43,256 nucleotides of DNA from an uncultured Bacteroidales bacterium (lineage in GTDB: Bacteria; Bacteroidota; Bacteroidia; Bacteroidales; FEN-979): NCBI GenBank assembly GCA_903916595.1, contig CAIWXI010000077.1:1-43256 (forward strand), given 5' to 3'. The notes under the pieces are model-generated. The model saw only the letters and a list, made by a program, of their open reading frames with translations. It searched no databases and was not told the DNA's origin. Positions 32,389 to 41,640 of the stretch are shown piece by piece; positions within the stretch are counted from its first letter, which is position 1; the number at the start of each line of letters is the position of its first letter. Position numbers and translations under genes: made by a program.

Positions 32389-33687
32389 ATGGAAAAGAGA
32401 AGACCGGGACAGGGGGGAAGGGGTAAGCCTGCAGGAACCCGAAGGCCGAAATCTGATGATACAGCAAAACCGGGCCGGACCGAAAGACCCGAGAGAAGGG
32501 ATAACCCCTCAACGAAACCCCGCGCTGAACGTAAACCCAGACCGGAAGGCTCTGAGCGACCGGAGCGAAGAGATAAACCCGCGGCAAAACCCTGGGCCGA
32601 ACGCAAACCCAGACCGGAAGGCTCTGAACGGCCGGAGCGGCGAGATAAACCAGGGACGAAACCCTGGGCCGAGCGCAAACCCAGACCGGAAGGCTCTGAG
32701 CGACCGGAGCGGCGAGATAAACCAGGGACGAAACCCTGGGCCGAACGCAAACCCAGACCGGAAGGCTCTGAGCGACCGGAGCGACCGGAAAGGCCCGAGA
32801 GAAGAGGCAAGCCAAATGAAAGGCCTTCTGGCCCCAGGCCCAGACTGGAAAAATCTGAGCGGCCAGAGCGGCCAGAACGACGTGGCAGGCCTGAAACGAA
32901 ACCCTGGGAAGAACGGAAAACCAAGGATTTTTCAAAACCCAAATCACGAAAAAAGAGTTCTTCTAAAGAAGAGCTTGTAAGGCTGAATAAATACATTGCA
33001 AACGCAGGGATATGTTCCCGGCGCGAGGCCGACAAACTAATTGTTGCCGGAGTAGTGAGGGTGAACGGAAAGGTCGTTACCGAGCTTGGCATGAAAGTTT
33101 CCCCGGCCGACCGTGTGCAGTATGAAGAACAAACCATAAACAAGGAAAGGGCCAGGTATATTCTTCTCAACAAGCCCAAAGGCTACATAACTACCGTTGA
33201 TGATCCCGAAAAACGGAAAACGGTAATGCTGCTCATCGAAGGAGCATGTAAGGAAAGGGTATATCCTGTAGGCAGACTTGACAGAAACACGACCGGATTG
33301 CTTCTTTTTACCAACGACGGTATGATTGCAAAGAAACTGACTCATCCGAAATACGGGGTTAAAAAGATTTACCATGTTGAACTGGACAGATCATTAAGCA
33401 AAGGAGACCTTGAAAAAATCAGGGCAGGCCTTGAACTTGACGATGGCCGCGTTGAAGTTGACGAGATAGAATACAGTGAAGATTCCAAATCGAAAAAAGA
33501 ACTTGGAGTTGAACTTCATTCCGGGAAGAACCGTGTAATCAGGAGGATTTTTGAACACCTCGATTATAAAATTGTGAAACTCGACAGGGTGTACTATGCC
33601 GGACTGACTAAGAAAAACCTTCCCAGGGGCCATTGGCGCATACTCGAGGAACATGAGATCAATCTGTTGAAAATGAGTAATTCCTGA
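32389..33687 (+). CDS. RluB-type 23S rRNA pseudouridine synthase with repeat-rich basic N-terminal tail
   Basis: The 432-aa protein has two parts. Residues 1-196 are a low-complexity Arg/Lys/Pro/Glu tail, with a 24-residue unit (RKPRPEGSERPERRDKPGTK plus PWAE) repeated three to four times from residue 48. Residues 197-240 are an S4 RNA-binding domain (VRLNKYIANAGICSRREADKLI) and 255-432 the RsuA/RluB catalytic domain with GRLDRNTTGLL and catalytic Asp298. It converts a uridine to pseudouridine in large-subunit rRNA (by homology). Similar charged tails occur in Bacteroidota RluB proteins. The Met at 32389 gives a basic start; I keep the tail because the frame is uninterrupted and codon use is biased as expected for a coding repeat. 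Confidence 0.92.
   Translation: MEKRRPGQGGRGKPAGTRRPKSDDTAKPGRTERPERRDNPSTKPRAERKPRPEGSERPERRDKPAAKPWAERKPRPEGSERPERRDKPGTKPWAERKPRPEGSERPERRDKPGTKPWAERKPRPEGSERPERPERPERRGKPNERPSGPRPRLEKSERPERPERRGRPETKPWEERKTKDFSKPKSRKKSSSKEELVRLNKYIANAGICSRREADKLIVAGVVRVNGKVVTELGMKVSPADRVQYEEQTINKERARYILLNKPKGYITTVDDPEKRKTVMLLIEGACKERVYPVGRLDRNTTGLLLFTNDGMIAKKLTHPKYGVKKIYHVELDRSLSKGDLEKIRAGLELDDGRVEVDEIEYSEDSKSKKELGVELHSGKNRVIRRIFEHLDYKIVKLDRVYYAGLTKKNLPRGHWRILEEHEINLLKMSNS
32530..32787 (+). repeat. 72-bp in-frame tandem repeat in the rluB-type gene
   Basis: Three near-identical 72-bp units (32530-32601, 32602-32673, 32674-32745) and a partial fourth encode the 24-residue basic unit. Since 72 is a multiple of three, copy-number change would keep the frame. 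Several shadow reading frames stay open across it for the same reason. Confidence 0.85.
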
Positions 33688-33706
33688 TACTAATCCGCAA
33701 TTTATC

Positions 33707-34552
33707 ATGAGCACTATCAGTATTTTTATTGTTGAAGACGAGCTTTTGATTTCTGCCAGCCTTAAATCCCAGTTGCAGAGTTTTGGCTATGTTGTACTTG
33801 GTTCCAGCACCAGGGGGGAACAGTGTATTGAAGAAATAGAAAGGCTTTCGAAGGAAGGCAAAGAGCCTGAAATAGTCCTGATGGACATCCATCTTCGAGG
33901 AGAGATCGACGGGATAGAAACTGCACGAAGTCTGGTCGAAAAATTTAATTGCGCCATCATTTTCCTTACAGGACAGAGCTCAAAGGAGATTTATGAGCGT
34001 TCTTTTAAGATCAAACCCTTCGGGTATCTGCTGAAACCGATTGATATGGAGCAAACAAAAATGACCATAGAAATTGCTGCTTACCAGCGAAATCTTGAAA
34101 TTGAGAATAGGGTTTACCAACAGCAGCTTGAGATTTTACTGGAACAGAGAAAACGCGAAAATGATGAGATCACAGCGCTGTATCATACCATAACCAATAA
34201 TTCTCTTGTTGGTATGACCATTACTCAGGACGATAAAATTGTATTTGCCAACAAGCATATTGCTGAAATTTTAGGCTTTACGATGGAAGAACTTACAGGG
34301 TTCAGCGTGCAGAATCTGATAGAACTTGTTCACCCGGAAAACAGGTCAGCAATGATAGCAAAAATGCAATTACGTCAGGATGGGCAGGAGATGCCAAATT
34401 CAAACAGATTCAGGCTGATGCGCAAAGACGGAGTGATTTGCTACCTTGAATCCTATTCCAAGACGGTTCAGATAAAAGGACGTTCAGCAATTCATCAGAT
34501 CTATTTCGACATCACTCCTTACTGGGAGGCATTAAAAGGGAAAGACAGTTAA
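33707..34552 (+). CDS. Response-regulator receiver plus PAS protein
   Basis: The 281-aa protein has a receiver domain (1-122) with the acidic pair Glu10/Asp11, phosphoacceptor Asp60 (VLMDIHL), Thr88 and Lys110 (LLKPID), then a coiled-coil linker (about 125-160) and a PAS domain (about 165-275: IVFANKHIAEILGFTMEELTG). It stops there: no histidine-kinase, GGDEF or DNA-binding output follows. It may act as a phosphorelay intermediate or a protein-interaction switch. No kinase is adjacent; it lies between the pseudouridine synthase and the DUF3857 pair on the same strand. Confidence 0.9.
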   Translation: MSTISIFIVEDELLISASLKSQLQSFGYVVLGSSTRGEQCIEEIERLSKEGKEPEIVLMDIHLRGEIDGIETARSLVEKFNCAIIFLTGQSSKEIYERSFKIKPFGYLLKPIDMEQTKMTIEIAAYQRNLEIENRVYQQQLEILLEQRKRENDEITALYHTITNNSLVGMTITQDDKIVFANKHIAEILGFTMEELTGFSVQNLIELVHPENRSAMIAKMQLRQDGQEMPNSNRFRLMRKDGVICYLESYSKTVQIKGRSAIHQIYFDITPYWEALKGKDS

Positions 34553-34572
34553 ACAAATTCCAGCTAACAATT

Positions 34573-36516
34573 ATGAGAAAAAGCCTGATTATTATTTCTG
34601 CGATACTGTTATGCATGAAAATTCATGCCGGTCCTCTTACAAACCTGATCGCAAAGGCAGGAGACGCCTCAAAATACCCGAATGACGCCCAACTGTTAGT
34701 TTTCGACAGCACCATGGTTAACATGCAGGAGAGCGGCCTTACCTATGTTGTTACACACAGCCTTTCAAAAGCGCTTAATTCAAAAGGCGCCCGGGAGCTT
34801 AGTGTAATCAGGTTCGGTTATGATCCCTTATCGGCATTTATTGAATTCCGGCAGGTAACAATTCACCGGAAGGACGGAAGTGTGGTAAATATAAAACTGA
34901 GTGGTGTGATGGATTATCCGGCTCCTGCAAGGGCTATATACTGGGGCGCAAGAGAGAAAATGATTGCCACAGGCAGGCTGGATCCAGGTGATGCCGTTGA
35001 AGTTGTACTATTTAAAAAAGGATTTACTTATGCTTTGCTTCAGGACGATGATGATAAGTACATTCCTCCGATGAAAGGACATTTTTATGATATCGTCGAT
35101 TTTTATGATCCAAATCCTGTACTTGAAAAGGTTTACAAGGTGACAATTCCGAGATCAAAAACCCTGCAGTTCCAGTTTTATAACGGAGAAGCCCAGGTAT
35201 CAGCATGGATTGAGAAGGACAAGCTGGTTTATACATTTTCGAAAAAAGACCTGATTCCTTATCACGGTGAACCGAAAATGGTGGCACTGTCTGATATAGC
35301 TCCGAAATTACTGCTGTCGACCAGCCCCGACTGGAAGACCAAATCGGAATGGTTTTTTAAGGTAAACGAGGATTTCGGGAGTTTTGAATCAACCCCCGGG
35401 ATCAGGGCCAAGGTGAACGAGATCCTGAACGGAGCCAAAAACGAACAGGATTCCATTGCCCGGCTTACCCACTGGTGTGCCGACGAGATCAGGTATTCGG
35501 GTATCTCGATGGGATGCGGTGAAGGTTTCACATTGCATAAAGGCTCAATGACATTTGCCGACCGTTGCGGGGTGTGCAAGGACAAAGCCGGGATGCTGAT
35601 CACCATGCTCAGGGCTGCAGGATTTAATTCGTATCCTGCCATGACCATGGCCGGTTCAAGAATCGATTACATTCCGGCCGATCAGTTCAATCATTGCGTT
35701 ACGGTTGTAAAACTGCGTACCGGAAAATACGAACTGCTGGATCCCACCTGGGTTCCATTTGTACGGGAGCTGTGGTCCAGTGCTGAACAACAGCAGCAAT
35801 ACCTGATGGGAATTCCTGAAGGCTCTAACCTCGGGACGACTAATATTTCAGACCCGGCAAACCATTTCATCAAGATTGAAGGAAATACCGAATTGCTTCC
35901 GGACGGCAGCCTGAAAGGCCGTTTTTCTATTCAGGCCGAAGGCCAAAGCGATGTAGCGGTAAGAGCCCTTATCAGGACATATCCGCCAACGGTCTGGTTC
36001 CAGAATATTGAGAAGGAAATACTGAAACTCTGGCCTCAGGCTATTGTGACGAAGGTAGACTATACCGATCCTTCGAATTACATGGAAAGTCCAGAGAAAT
36101 TCAATATTGAATTCATGATTCCCGGATTTGCTCTTGTAAGTGGAAAAACCCTGATGTTTACTCCGCTTTCTGCCGCGGAAATTTTCAAAGCATTTCAGGG
36201 GCAGCTTGGATTTGACACTGAACTTACTGATCGCAAATATCCCTTTAAAGATCGTTGTTCAAGGCAGGTGAATATACACGAAACGATGACCATTCCAGCC
36301 AGCAGCAAAGCCCGAAGGATCCCTGCCGCCCTTAGCGTCGGAGGCGAAGCCGCGAGCTATAGAGGCGGATATACTATCGTGGGGAACACCCTTGATTTTA
36401 ATTCCAAAGCCGTTTTCAGTAAACGGATTTATGAAGCATCAGACTGGCCTGAATTCAGAGCCAGTGTTGATGCACAGAACAAATTCTCGGGAAAAGCAGT
36501 TATTATAGAATTGTAA
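34573..36516 (+). CDS. Periplasmic DUF3857 protein with active-type transglutaminase core
   Basis: The 647-aa protein has a signal peptide (1-19), an N-terminal DUF3857 beta domain (about 50-230), a transglutaminase-like domain (about 280-400), and a beta-rich C-terminal part. The catalytic triad is seen: Cys335 in RCGVCKDKAGML, His374 in FNHCVTVV, and Asp390 in ELLDPTWV. Proteins of this class are exported in Bacteroidota; whether they crosslink, cleave peptides or do something else is not known. It is followed 3 bases later by a related protein lacking the triad. Confidence 0.9.
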   Translation: MRKSLIIISAILLCMKIHAGPLTNLIAKAGDASKYPNDAQLLVFDSTMVNMQESGLTYVVTHSLSKALNSKGARELSVIRFGYDPLSAFIEFRQVTIHRKDGSVVNIKLSGVMDYPAPARAIYWGAREKMIATGRLDPGDAVEVVLFKKGFTYALLQDDDDKYIPPMKGHFYDIVDFYDPNPVLEKVYKVTIPRSKTLQFQFYNGEAQVSAWIEKDKLVYTFSKKDLIPYHGEPKMVALSDIAPKLLLSTSPDWKTKSEWFFKVNEDFGSFESTPGIRAKVNEILNGAKNEQDSIARLTHWCADEIRYSGISMGCGEGFTLHKGSMTFADRCGVCKDKAGMLITMLRAAGFNSYPAMTMAGSRIDYIPADQFNHCVTVVKLRTGKYELLDPTWVPFVRELWSSAEQQQQYLMGIPEGSNLGTTNISDPANHFIKIEGNTELLPDGSLKGRFSIQAEGQSDVAVRALIRTYPPTVWFQNIEKEILKLWPQAIVTKVDYTDPSNYMESPEKFNIEFMIPGFALVSGKTLMFTPLSAAEIFKAFQGQLGFDTELTDRKYPFKDRCSRQVNIHETMTIPASSKARRIPAALSVGGEAASYRGGYTIVGNTLDFNSKAVFSKRIYEASDWPEFRASVDAQNKFSGKAVIIEL

Positions 36517-36519
36517 ATC

Positions 36520-38379
36520 ATGGTTATGAAAAAAATGTTTTCCATCAATATTGCCATCTTTCTTGTTTCCGGCCTGACCGTGTTTTCGCAGAAAGAGAAT
36601 GTTTTCCCTCTTCCCTCCTCCGATGCTGAATACAAGTCCATCGTAAAGGAATACACCCTGAATCCCGACGGGAGTATGGATTATCACTATGTTAAGGAAC
36701 AGAAGCTGGTCACTTACCGATCCTTTCATAATCTTTACGGAGAAACCTTTATTATTTTTAATCCGGGCTTTCAGAAACTCACGATCAATAAGTGTTTTAC
36801 TGTGATGGCGGATGGTAAAAAAGTGGATGGGCCGGCGAATTCCTTTAACGAGGTCCTTCCTTCTTTTGCTGCCGGAGCTCCGGCATTCAATGCCTTGCGT
36901 GAAATGGTGATTACCCATACCGGTCTTGAAAGGGGAGCTGTGATCCACCTTGATTATACCCTTAGTACAGCTAAAGGCAATGCGCCAGCGCTTATGGGAA
37001 ATGAGGTCCTCGCCGAAAATGAACCGGTTACCGATTTTATTTTAAGAGTGAAAGTTCCCCAGAACCAGAAGTTGTATTACAAGCTAGTAAACGGGGCGGC
37101 GGAACCAGTGATTGTGATTGAAAACGGCTTCCAGATCTATACCTGGCATGTTCAGAATATGAATGGCATTGCACAAGAAGAATTTCAGAAAAGTTTCAGC
37201 GAAAATTATCCCCGCGCACTCTTCAGTTCATCCGACAGCAGGAATACGGTATATGATAACCTTACAGCTCAACCGGCATTCGGATTGAAAATCAGTGAGG
37301 CAATGAAAGCTGAGGTTCAGACTCTGAAGGCCGACAATCCCGATCCTCTCAGTCTGGTTCTGAAATTACAGGAAAAGGTGATCAATGATATCAATTACTG
37401 GCCGGTGCCGATGAAAAGTACCGGATACCGCTTGCGCACAGCCGAAGAAATCTATAACAGTGTAGGGGGCAGCCTTCCCGAAAAGGCCGTTTTGCTGGCA
37501 GCAATGATAGAAGCGGCAGGAATGGAAGCCGACCCTGTTGCTATTGTGCGGGAACCATTTTATGATGAGCAACTGGGGACCCTTGCCGATATTGAGGATT
37601 TTGCTGTACGTATCGAGCTGAAAGATGCCGGGGTTCAGTATCTTTCGCTGGTTTCAGCCAATCCCCAGGATCTTGCGAAAGTTATGTCAGACAAGGTTTT
37701 CATTGCACTCGGCCAGGGAGAAAAACCAGAATACCAGCATTCCGGTTCAGCCAGGCTTTCTGTAAATATGAGCGGAACCCTCATTGTGTCTTCAGATCCG
37801 AAACTTACCGGAGAGCTGAGCCTGGAACTCGGGGGTTCGGTAAACCCTTACCTGGGTTTGATCCGCGACAAAAACAAGATGAAAAACTTCGTAGCCGGAG
37901 AGATTTCAAAAGCCGACCTCAAAGAGATCAAGGTAAGCCAAAGCTCGCCCGAAACCTCGTTTCAGACCTATACTGTAATGGATGAAAAGCCCTTCAGAAG
38001 AGATTCGTCCTGGGTATATTTCACTATTCCTTTCTGCAACGCAGGGATTGAAAGCTGGGGCATGAAAACACTTTCATCAAAACGCAGTCAAGCGGTCGAG
38101 ATCCCCTGTTCAGGCGACGAAAATTATGAATATACCCTTGCTTTGCCGTCAGGGTATTCATTGTTTACGCCACCCACCAAAATTGAAATCAGCAACAAAG
38201 CCGGCCGTTACCTGTTTGAACTGAAACAGGAAGGGAATAAGGTCAGCATCAGCCGAAAGATCAGATTAAGCAGTCGTATTATCAATCCCGAAAATTACGC
38301 CGATTTCAAAACTCTGATCGATAGCTGGAATAATCCCAGGTTGAAGGAAGTCGTGCTAAATGGTGAAATAGTGAAATAG
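36520..38379 (+). CDS. DUF3857 protein with transglutaminase-like domain lacking the catalytic triad
   Basis: The 619-aa protein has a signal peptide (1-23, ending VFS-QKEN) and the same layout as the gene before it: DUF3857 (about 40-215) then a transglutaminase-like region (about 260-385). Aligning by eye, the Cys motif GVCKDKAG is GSLPEKAV here (Cys to Leu319), the His position in FNHCVTVV is occupied by a non-His residue in DFAVRIEL, and the Asp in LLDPTW is lost in SLVSANP. It is probably a pseudoenzyme, perhaps a partner of its neighbour. Its last three codons and stop lie inside an 8-bp tandem repeat. Confidence 0.85.
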   Translation: MVMKKMFSINIAIFLVSGLTVFSQKENVFPLPSSDAEYKSIVKEYTLNPDGSMDYHYVKEQKLVTYRSFHNLYGETFIIFNPGFQKLTINKCFTVMADGKKVDGPANSFNEVLPSFAAGAPAFNALREMVITHTGLERGAVIHLDYTLSTAKGNAPALMGNEVLAENEPVTDFILRVKVPQNQKLYYKLVNGAAEPVIVIENGFQIYTWHVQNMNGIAQEEFQKSFSENYPRALFSSSDSRNTVYDNLTAQPAFGLKISEAMKAEVQTLKADNPDPLSLVLKLQEKVINDINYWPVPMKSTGYRLRTAEEIYNSVGGSLPEKAVLLAAMIEAAGMEADPVAIVREPFYDEQLGTLADIEDFAVRIELKDAGVQYLSLVSANPQDLAKVMSDKVFIALGQGEKPEYQHSGSARLSVNMSGTLIVSSDPKLTGELSLELGGSVNPYLGLIRDKNKMKNFVAGEISKADLKEIKVSQSSPETSFQTYTVMDEKPFRRDSSWVYFTIPFCNAGIESWGMKTLSSKRSQAVEIPCSGDENYEYTLALPSGYSLFTPPTKIEISNKAGRYLFELKQEGNKVSISRKIRLSSRIINPENYADFKTLIDSWNNPRLKEVVLNGEIVK

Positions 38380-38408
38380 TGAAATAGTGAAATGGCGAAA
38401 TGGTGAAT
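38361..38408 (+). repeat. 8-bp tandem array at the end of the DUF3857 pseudoenzyme gene
   Basis: Six successive 8-bp units: TGGTGAAA, TAGTGAAA three times, TGGCGAAA, TGGTGAAT. The coding frame ends at the first TAG (38377-38379). Most units contain TGA, and some TAG as well; as the unit is 8 bp, stops fall in all frames. Confidence 0.85.
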
Positions 38409-38442
38409 TTTTATTGTAGCGGCGGTGTGAAGCTGCAAGCGT

Positions 38443-40395
38443 TCACCTGATTACAATGCGGTTGAGTTTTCCGTGTATTTGCACACTTTTCGCCTTGAGT
38501 TCCTTGAACCTCGTCTGGATTATTTTTACATCTTCGGCCGAATCGTTACCATGAAGCTTTTTCTGAAGTTCCCCAATTAACAGGTCGATTTTCCTGGCTT
38601 TGAAAGAAAGAAGGGAATAGTCGAGCCGCACAAGCAGCTTTTCCTCTTCCATGTCGATCATCACATTATGTTTAAGCCAGTTCTGACTTAGTTCGTAAGG
38701 AGTGAATATAAGATCGACAGCGGCATAGGCAATTTCCTTCTCTTCGTGCCCCAGGAAGAACGATCTTTCAGGAACCTGGTCAAGGTCAATCCCACTGCGA
38801 TATTCTTCAAATATGGCCGCGTATACCGTATTGCTGAATTCCAGTTCATCCCCGCGGATGTCGTGCACCATATAATCGGCGACCATCACCGGTACTTTCA
38901 CTTTATAGTTATTCTCGTCAGTCTGTTCAATATGTACAATATCAGTACCATAAAGCAAAAGTAGTCGCATGATCTCTTTTTCCTGGCTTTCGGCGGATGA
39001 AGTATCGGCTTCGACCTTAGACTGGGGCGGTGCAATCACGTCAGGAGCCGGAATATCCTGGACTCCGCCCTGAGCATTTAACTCTTTATTCAGCCTGTTC
39101 CTTCTGATCTTGTTCAGTTCGTTTACCAGAACCTGCTCGGGCACCATCATCATATCGGCACATTCTCTGATGAAAAGAGTGCGGGTAATGGCATCCGGGA
39201 TAAGGGAAATTGAAGCAACGATGTCTTTAATCAGCCCGGCTTTTTTAACCGGATCGTTTTTGGTTTCTTCCAGCAGCAGCTTCGTTTTGAAACTGATGAA
39301 ATTTACCGCATTGGATGAGATGAACTTTTCAGTCTCCAGAGGATGATGCTTGCGGGCATACGAATCCGGGTCCTCATTATCGGGGAATAGCACAATCCTC
39401 ACATTCATCCCCTGTTCCAGCACCATATCAATGCCGCGGAAGGAGGCTTTGATACCGGCAGGATCGCCATCGTACAGAATAGTGATATTCGAAGTATACC
39501 TCTGTATCATTCTCACCTGGTCGGTAGTCAGTGAAGTACCTGAAGAAGCTACCACATTTTCAATTCCTGACTGATGAAGCGAGATCACATCGGTATACCC
39601 TTCGACCAGGAGGCAATTGTCTTTCTGTGCAATGGCCGTTCGAGCGAAATAAATACCATAAAGGGTTTTACTTTTATTATAGATCTCCGATTCCGGAGAA
39701 TTGACATATTTCGGGCGGTTCTTGTCGGAGGTGAGGATACGACCTCCGAAGCCGATAGTACGGCCCGAAGCCGAATGGATAGGGAAGACCACCCGGGAGT
39801 GAAAGCGGTCGTAAAGTTTGCCGTCTTTCTCAGTAGCGAGGCCGGTTTTAAGCAGTATCTCCTTCTTATAGCCTTCCATGATGGCATGTTCGGCAAAGGC
39901 GGACCATTTATCAGGACTGAAACCCAGCTGAAATTTCTTTATGATATCTTCCCTGATTTCCCTTTCCCTGAAATAGGCCAGGCCGACAGCTTTGCCTTCT
40001 TCGGTATTAAACAGAGCCGATGAAAAATATTTACGGGCAAACTCGTTGAGGTTAAAAAGGCTTTCTTTTTCGCTGATCTCCTGAAGCTGTTCAGGTGTTT
40101 GCTCTTCCTCATCGATCTCGATCTGGTATTTCTTAGCCAGGTAACGGAGAGCCTCAGGGTAGGTGAGGTGTTCGTGTTCCATGATAAAACCAACACCATT
40201 CCCGGCTTTGCCACAGCCAAAGCATTTATAGATACCCTTGGCAGGCGAAACTGTGAAAGAAGGGGTTTTCTCATTATGGAAGGGGCAAAGACCCAGCAGG
40301 TTCACTCCCCTTCGACGGAGGCTGATAAAATCGCCGATGACCTCTTCAATCCTTACGGCTGAGATAATATTTTCTATGGTTTCCCGGCTGATCAT
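38443..40395 (-). CDS. dnaG: DNA primase
   Basis: The 650-aa primase makes RNA primers for replication. The N-terminal zinc domain has Cys37, His40, Cys58 and Cys61 (CPFH...CFGC). The catalytic core includes GRTIGFGGR, the TOPRIM Glu in LLVEGYTDVISLHQ and the acidic pair in ILYDGDPAG and DPDSYA. The C-terminal DnaB-binding helical part follows a Pro-rich linker near 440. Length is normal for Bacteroidota. The usual neighbours rpsU and rpoD are absent. Confidence 0.96.
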   Translation of the reverse strand: MISRETIENIISAVRIEEVIGDFISLRRRGVNLLGLCPFHNEKTPSFTVSPAKGIYKCFGCGKAGNGVGFIMEHEHLTYPEALRYLAKKYQIEIDEEEQTPEQLQEISEKESLFNLNEFARKYFSSALFNTEEGKAVGLAYFREREIREDIIKKFQLGFSPDKWSAFAEHAIMEGYKKEILLKTGLATEKDGKLYDRFHSRVVFPIHSASGRTIGFGGRILTSDKNRPKYVNSPESEIYNKSKTLYGIYFARTAIAQKDNCLLVEGYTDVISLHQSGIENVVASSGTSLTTDQVRMIQRYTSNITILYDGDPAGIKASFRGIDMVLEQGMNVRIVLFPDNEDPDSYARKHHPLETEKFISSNAVNFISFKTKLLLEETKNDPVKKAGLIKDIVASISLIPDAITRTLFIRECADMMMVPEQVLVNELNKIRRNRLNKELNAQGGVQDIPAPDVIAPPQSKVEADTSSAESQEKEIMRLLLLYGTDIVHIEQTDENNYKVKVPVMVADYMVHDIRGDELEFSNTVYAAIFEEYRSGIDLDQVPERSFFLGHEEKEIAYAAVDLIFTPYELSQNWLKHNVMIDMEEEKLLVRLDYSLLSFKARKIDLLIGELQKKLHGNDSAEDVKIIQTRFKELKAKSVQIHGKLNRIVIR

Positions 40396-40441
40396 CGGCT
40401 CATAAAAGTGTATAGCGAAAGTACTAAATCTGCCAGGATTA

Positions 40442-41638
40442 TCAGTGATTTATATGGTAATCGATCAGTATCTTCTTGTAAATCGTATCATTGACGGCAG
40501 TATCGACCATGCATTCAAATACCAGTCCAACGTTCTTTTTGAAAGTTTGCCACACCTGCAATGAATTGGTGTACAAGGGGGCTTTGTGGTAGACGAACGA
40601 CTTCAGGATGATGACGGAGTCTATGCGGGAATCAACGGTCTTTTGCATAACCCGGAAGACCCGGGTATTGGGATTTGTGTTCGGGTTTCCCAGGATCATT
40701 TCCCAGGTGGCTCCCAGGGTTTCCGAAAGCACAGGAACCCAGCCGGCTTCATAGGTTCCGTAAGAGACAAAACCCTCATACTGGTTGATCGGCTGGCCGT
40801 CGAGGGTGGTTAAAGTCAGCCCCTTGAAATTTACATAGCTATTGCTGGCGCTGCTTACAGTAGTAACATCACCGGTTTTATAAATCCAGTAGGAGGCTGG
40901 ATAAACAGGAAGATATGGACGGGGAGTAACGGCATTAACCGGGGGTGGTACTTTCGCTGGAAGCAGGAACCATTTTTTGCCGGTATTCAGTGAAAAACCA
41001 ACAATCCCCTGATTAAAACTGTAATAAACCCTGTCGATAAATGCAGGACAATAGGATGTTGAGCTTGGGCCAACAAGTTCATATACATTTTCGTACAACC
41101 TGGGGCCAATAGTCAGGGCATAATAAAAAGCTTTTACGTAACCCCCCGATGTGAAGGACGTATTAGGAAGGTAGCTGAGCAAAGTGTCTGGTTCAAATCG
41201 AAACTGGGCGAAAAAACTGCAGCTTTCAAGAGAACTGATCATCACACCGATGTTAAAATATTTTTTTCCTGCATTTCCTAAAAAGGGGTCTGAATAATGC
41301 AGGTTAAAAATCAGGTAATCTGAATTTTGCGAAATAAAACCAGAAGAATTTTCCTCACAGCTGTAATAATTACCCTGGTAACCTACCGGGTTGCCAGGGT
41401 GTTCAAAAAACGTTTTCATTGCCGAACTCCGCCCCCTGAAAGTATAGAGGATAGAGTCCTGTTCGGTGCTTTTAAAAATCAGGGTATCGTAAGTAGGATA
41501 AGGTAAAATAGCCAGGTCGGAGGGTGTAAATGAATAAGATCCCAGACTGCTTACTGAAGTGCTGCTGTCCTTCTTTTTACATGAAAAAAGAACGACAAGG
41601 CAAAACCCGAAAGCCAGGATAATCAGTGATTTTTTCAT
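40442..41638 (-). CDS. Hypothetical lipoprotein
   Basis: The protein has about 398 aa. From the ATG at 41638 the N-terminus is a classical lipoprotein signal (MKKSLIILAFGFCLVVLFSC, lipid Cys20, then KKKDSS). A longer frame from 41662 would overlap the PHP gene and bury the signal peptide, so I reject it. The mature part is beta-rich, with repeated Tyr/Ser/Thr strands and no motif I recognise. It starts 2 bases after the PHP gene ends, on the same strand. Confidence 0.75.
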   Translation of the reverse strand: MKKSLIILAFGFCLVVLFSCKKKDSSTSVSSLGSYSFTPSDLAILPYPTYDTLIFKSTEQDSILYTFRGRSSAMKTFFEHPGNPVGYQGNYYSCEENSSGFISQNSDYLIFNLHYSDPFLGNAGKKYFNIGVMISSLESCSFFAQFRFEPDTLLSYLPNTSFTSGGYVKAFYYALTIGPRLYENVYELVGPSSTSYCPAFIDRVYYSFNQGIVGFSLNTGKKWFLLPAKVPPPVNAVTPRPYLPVYPASYWIYKTGDVTTVSSASNSYVNFKGLTLTTLDGQPINQYEGFVSYGTYEAGWVPVLSETLGATWEMILGNPNTNPNTRVFRVMQKTVDSRIDSVIILKSFVYHKAPLYTNSLQVWQTFKKNVGLVFECMVDTAVNDTIYKKILIDYHINH

Positions 41639-41640
41639 GG

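Noticed and set aside
32277-33179. 300-aa minus-strand frame rich in Gly-Leu-Ser-Arg, and further long frames over the same DNA
   Set aside because: They are shadows of the 72-bp in-frame repeat of the pseudouridine synthase gene: a repeat that is a multiple of three and lacks stops stays open in several frames. They have no recognisable domain.
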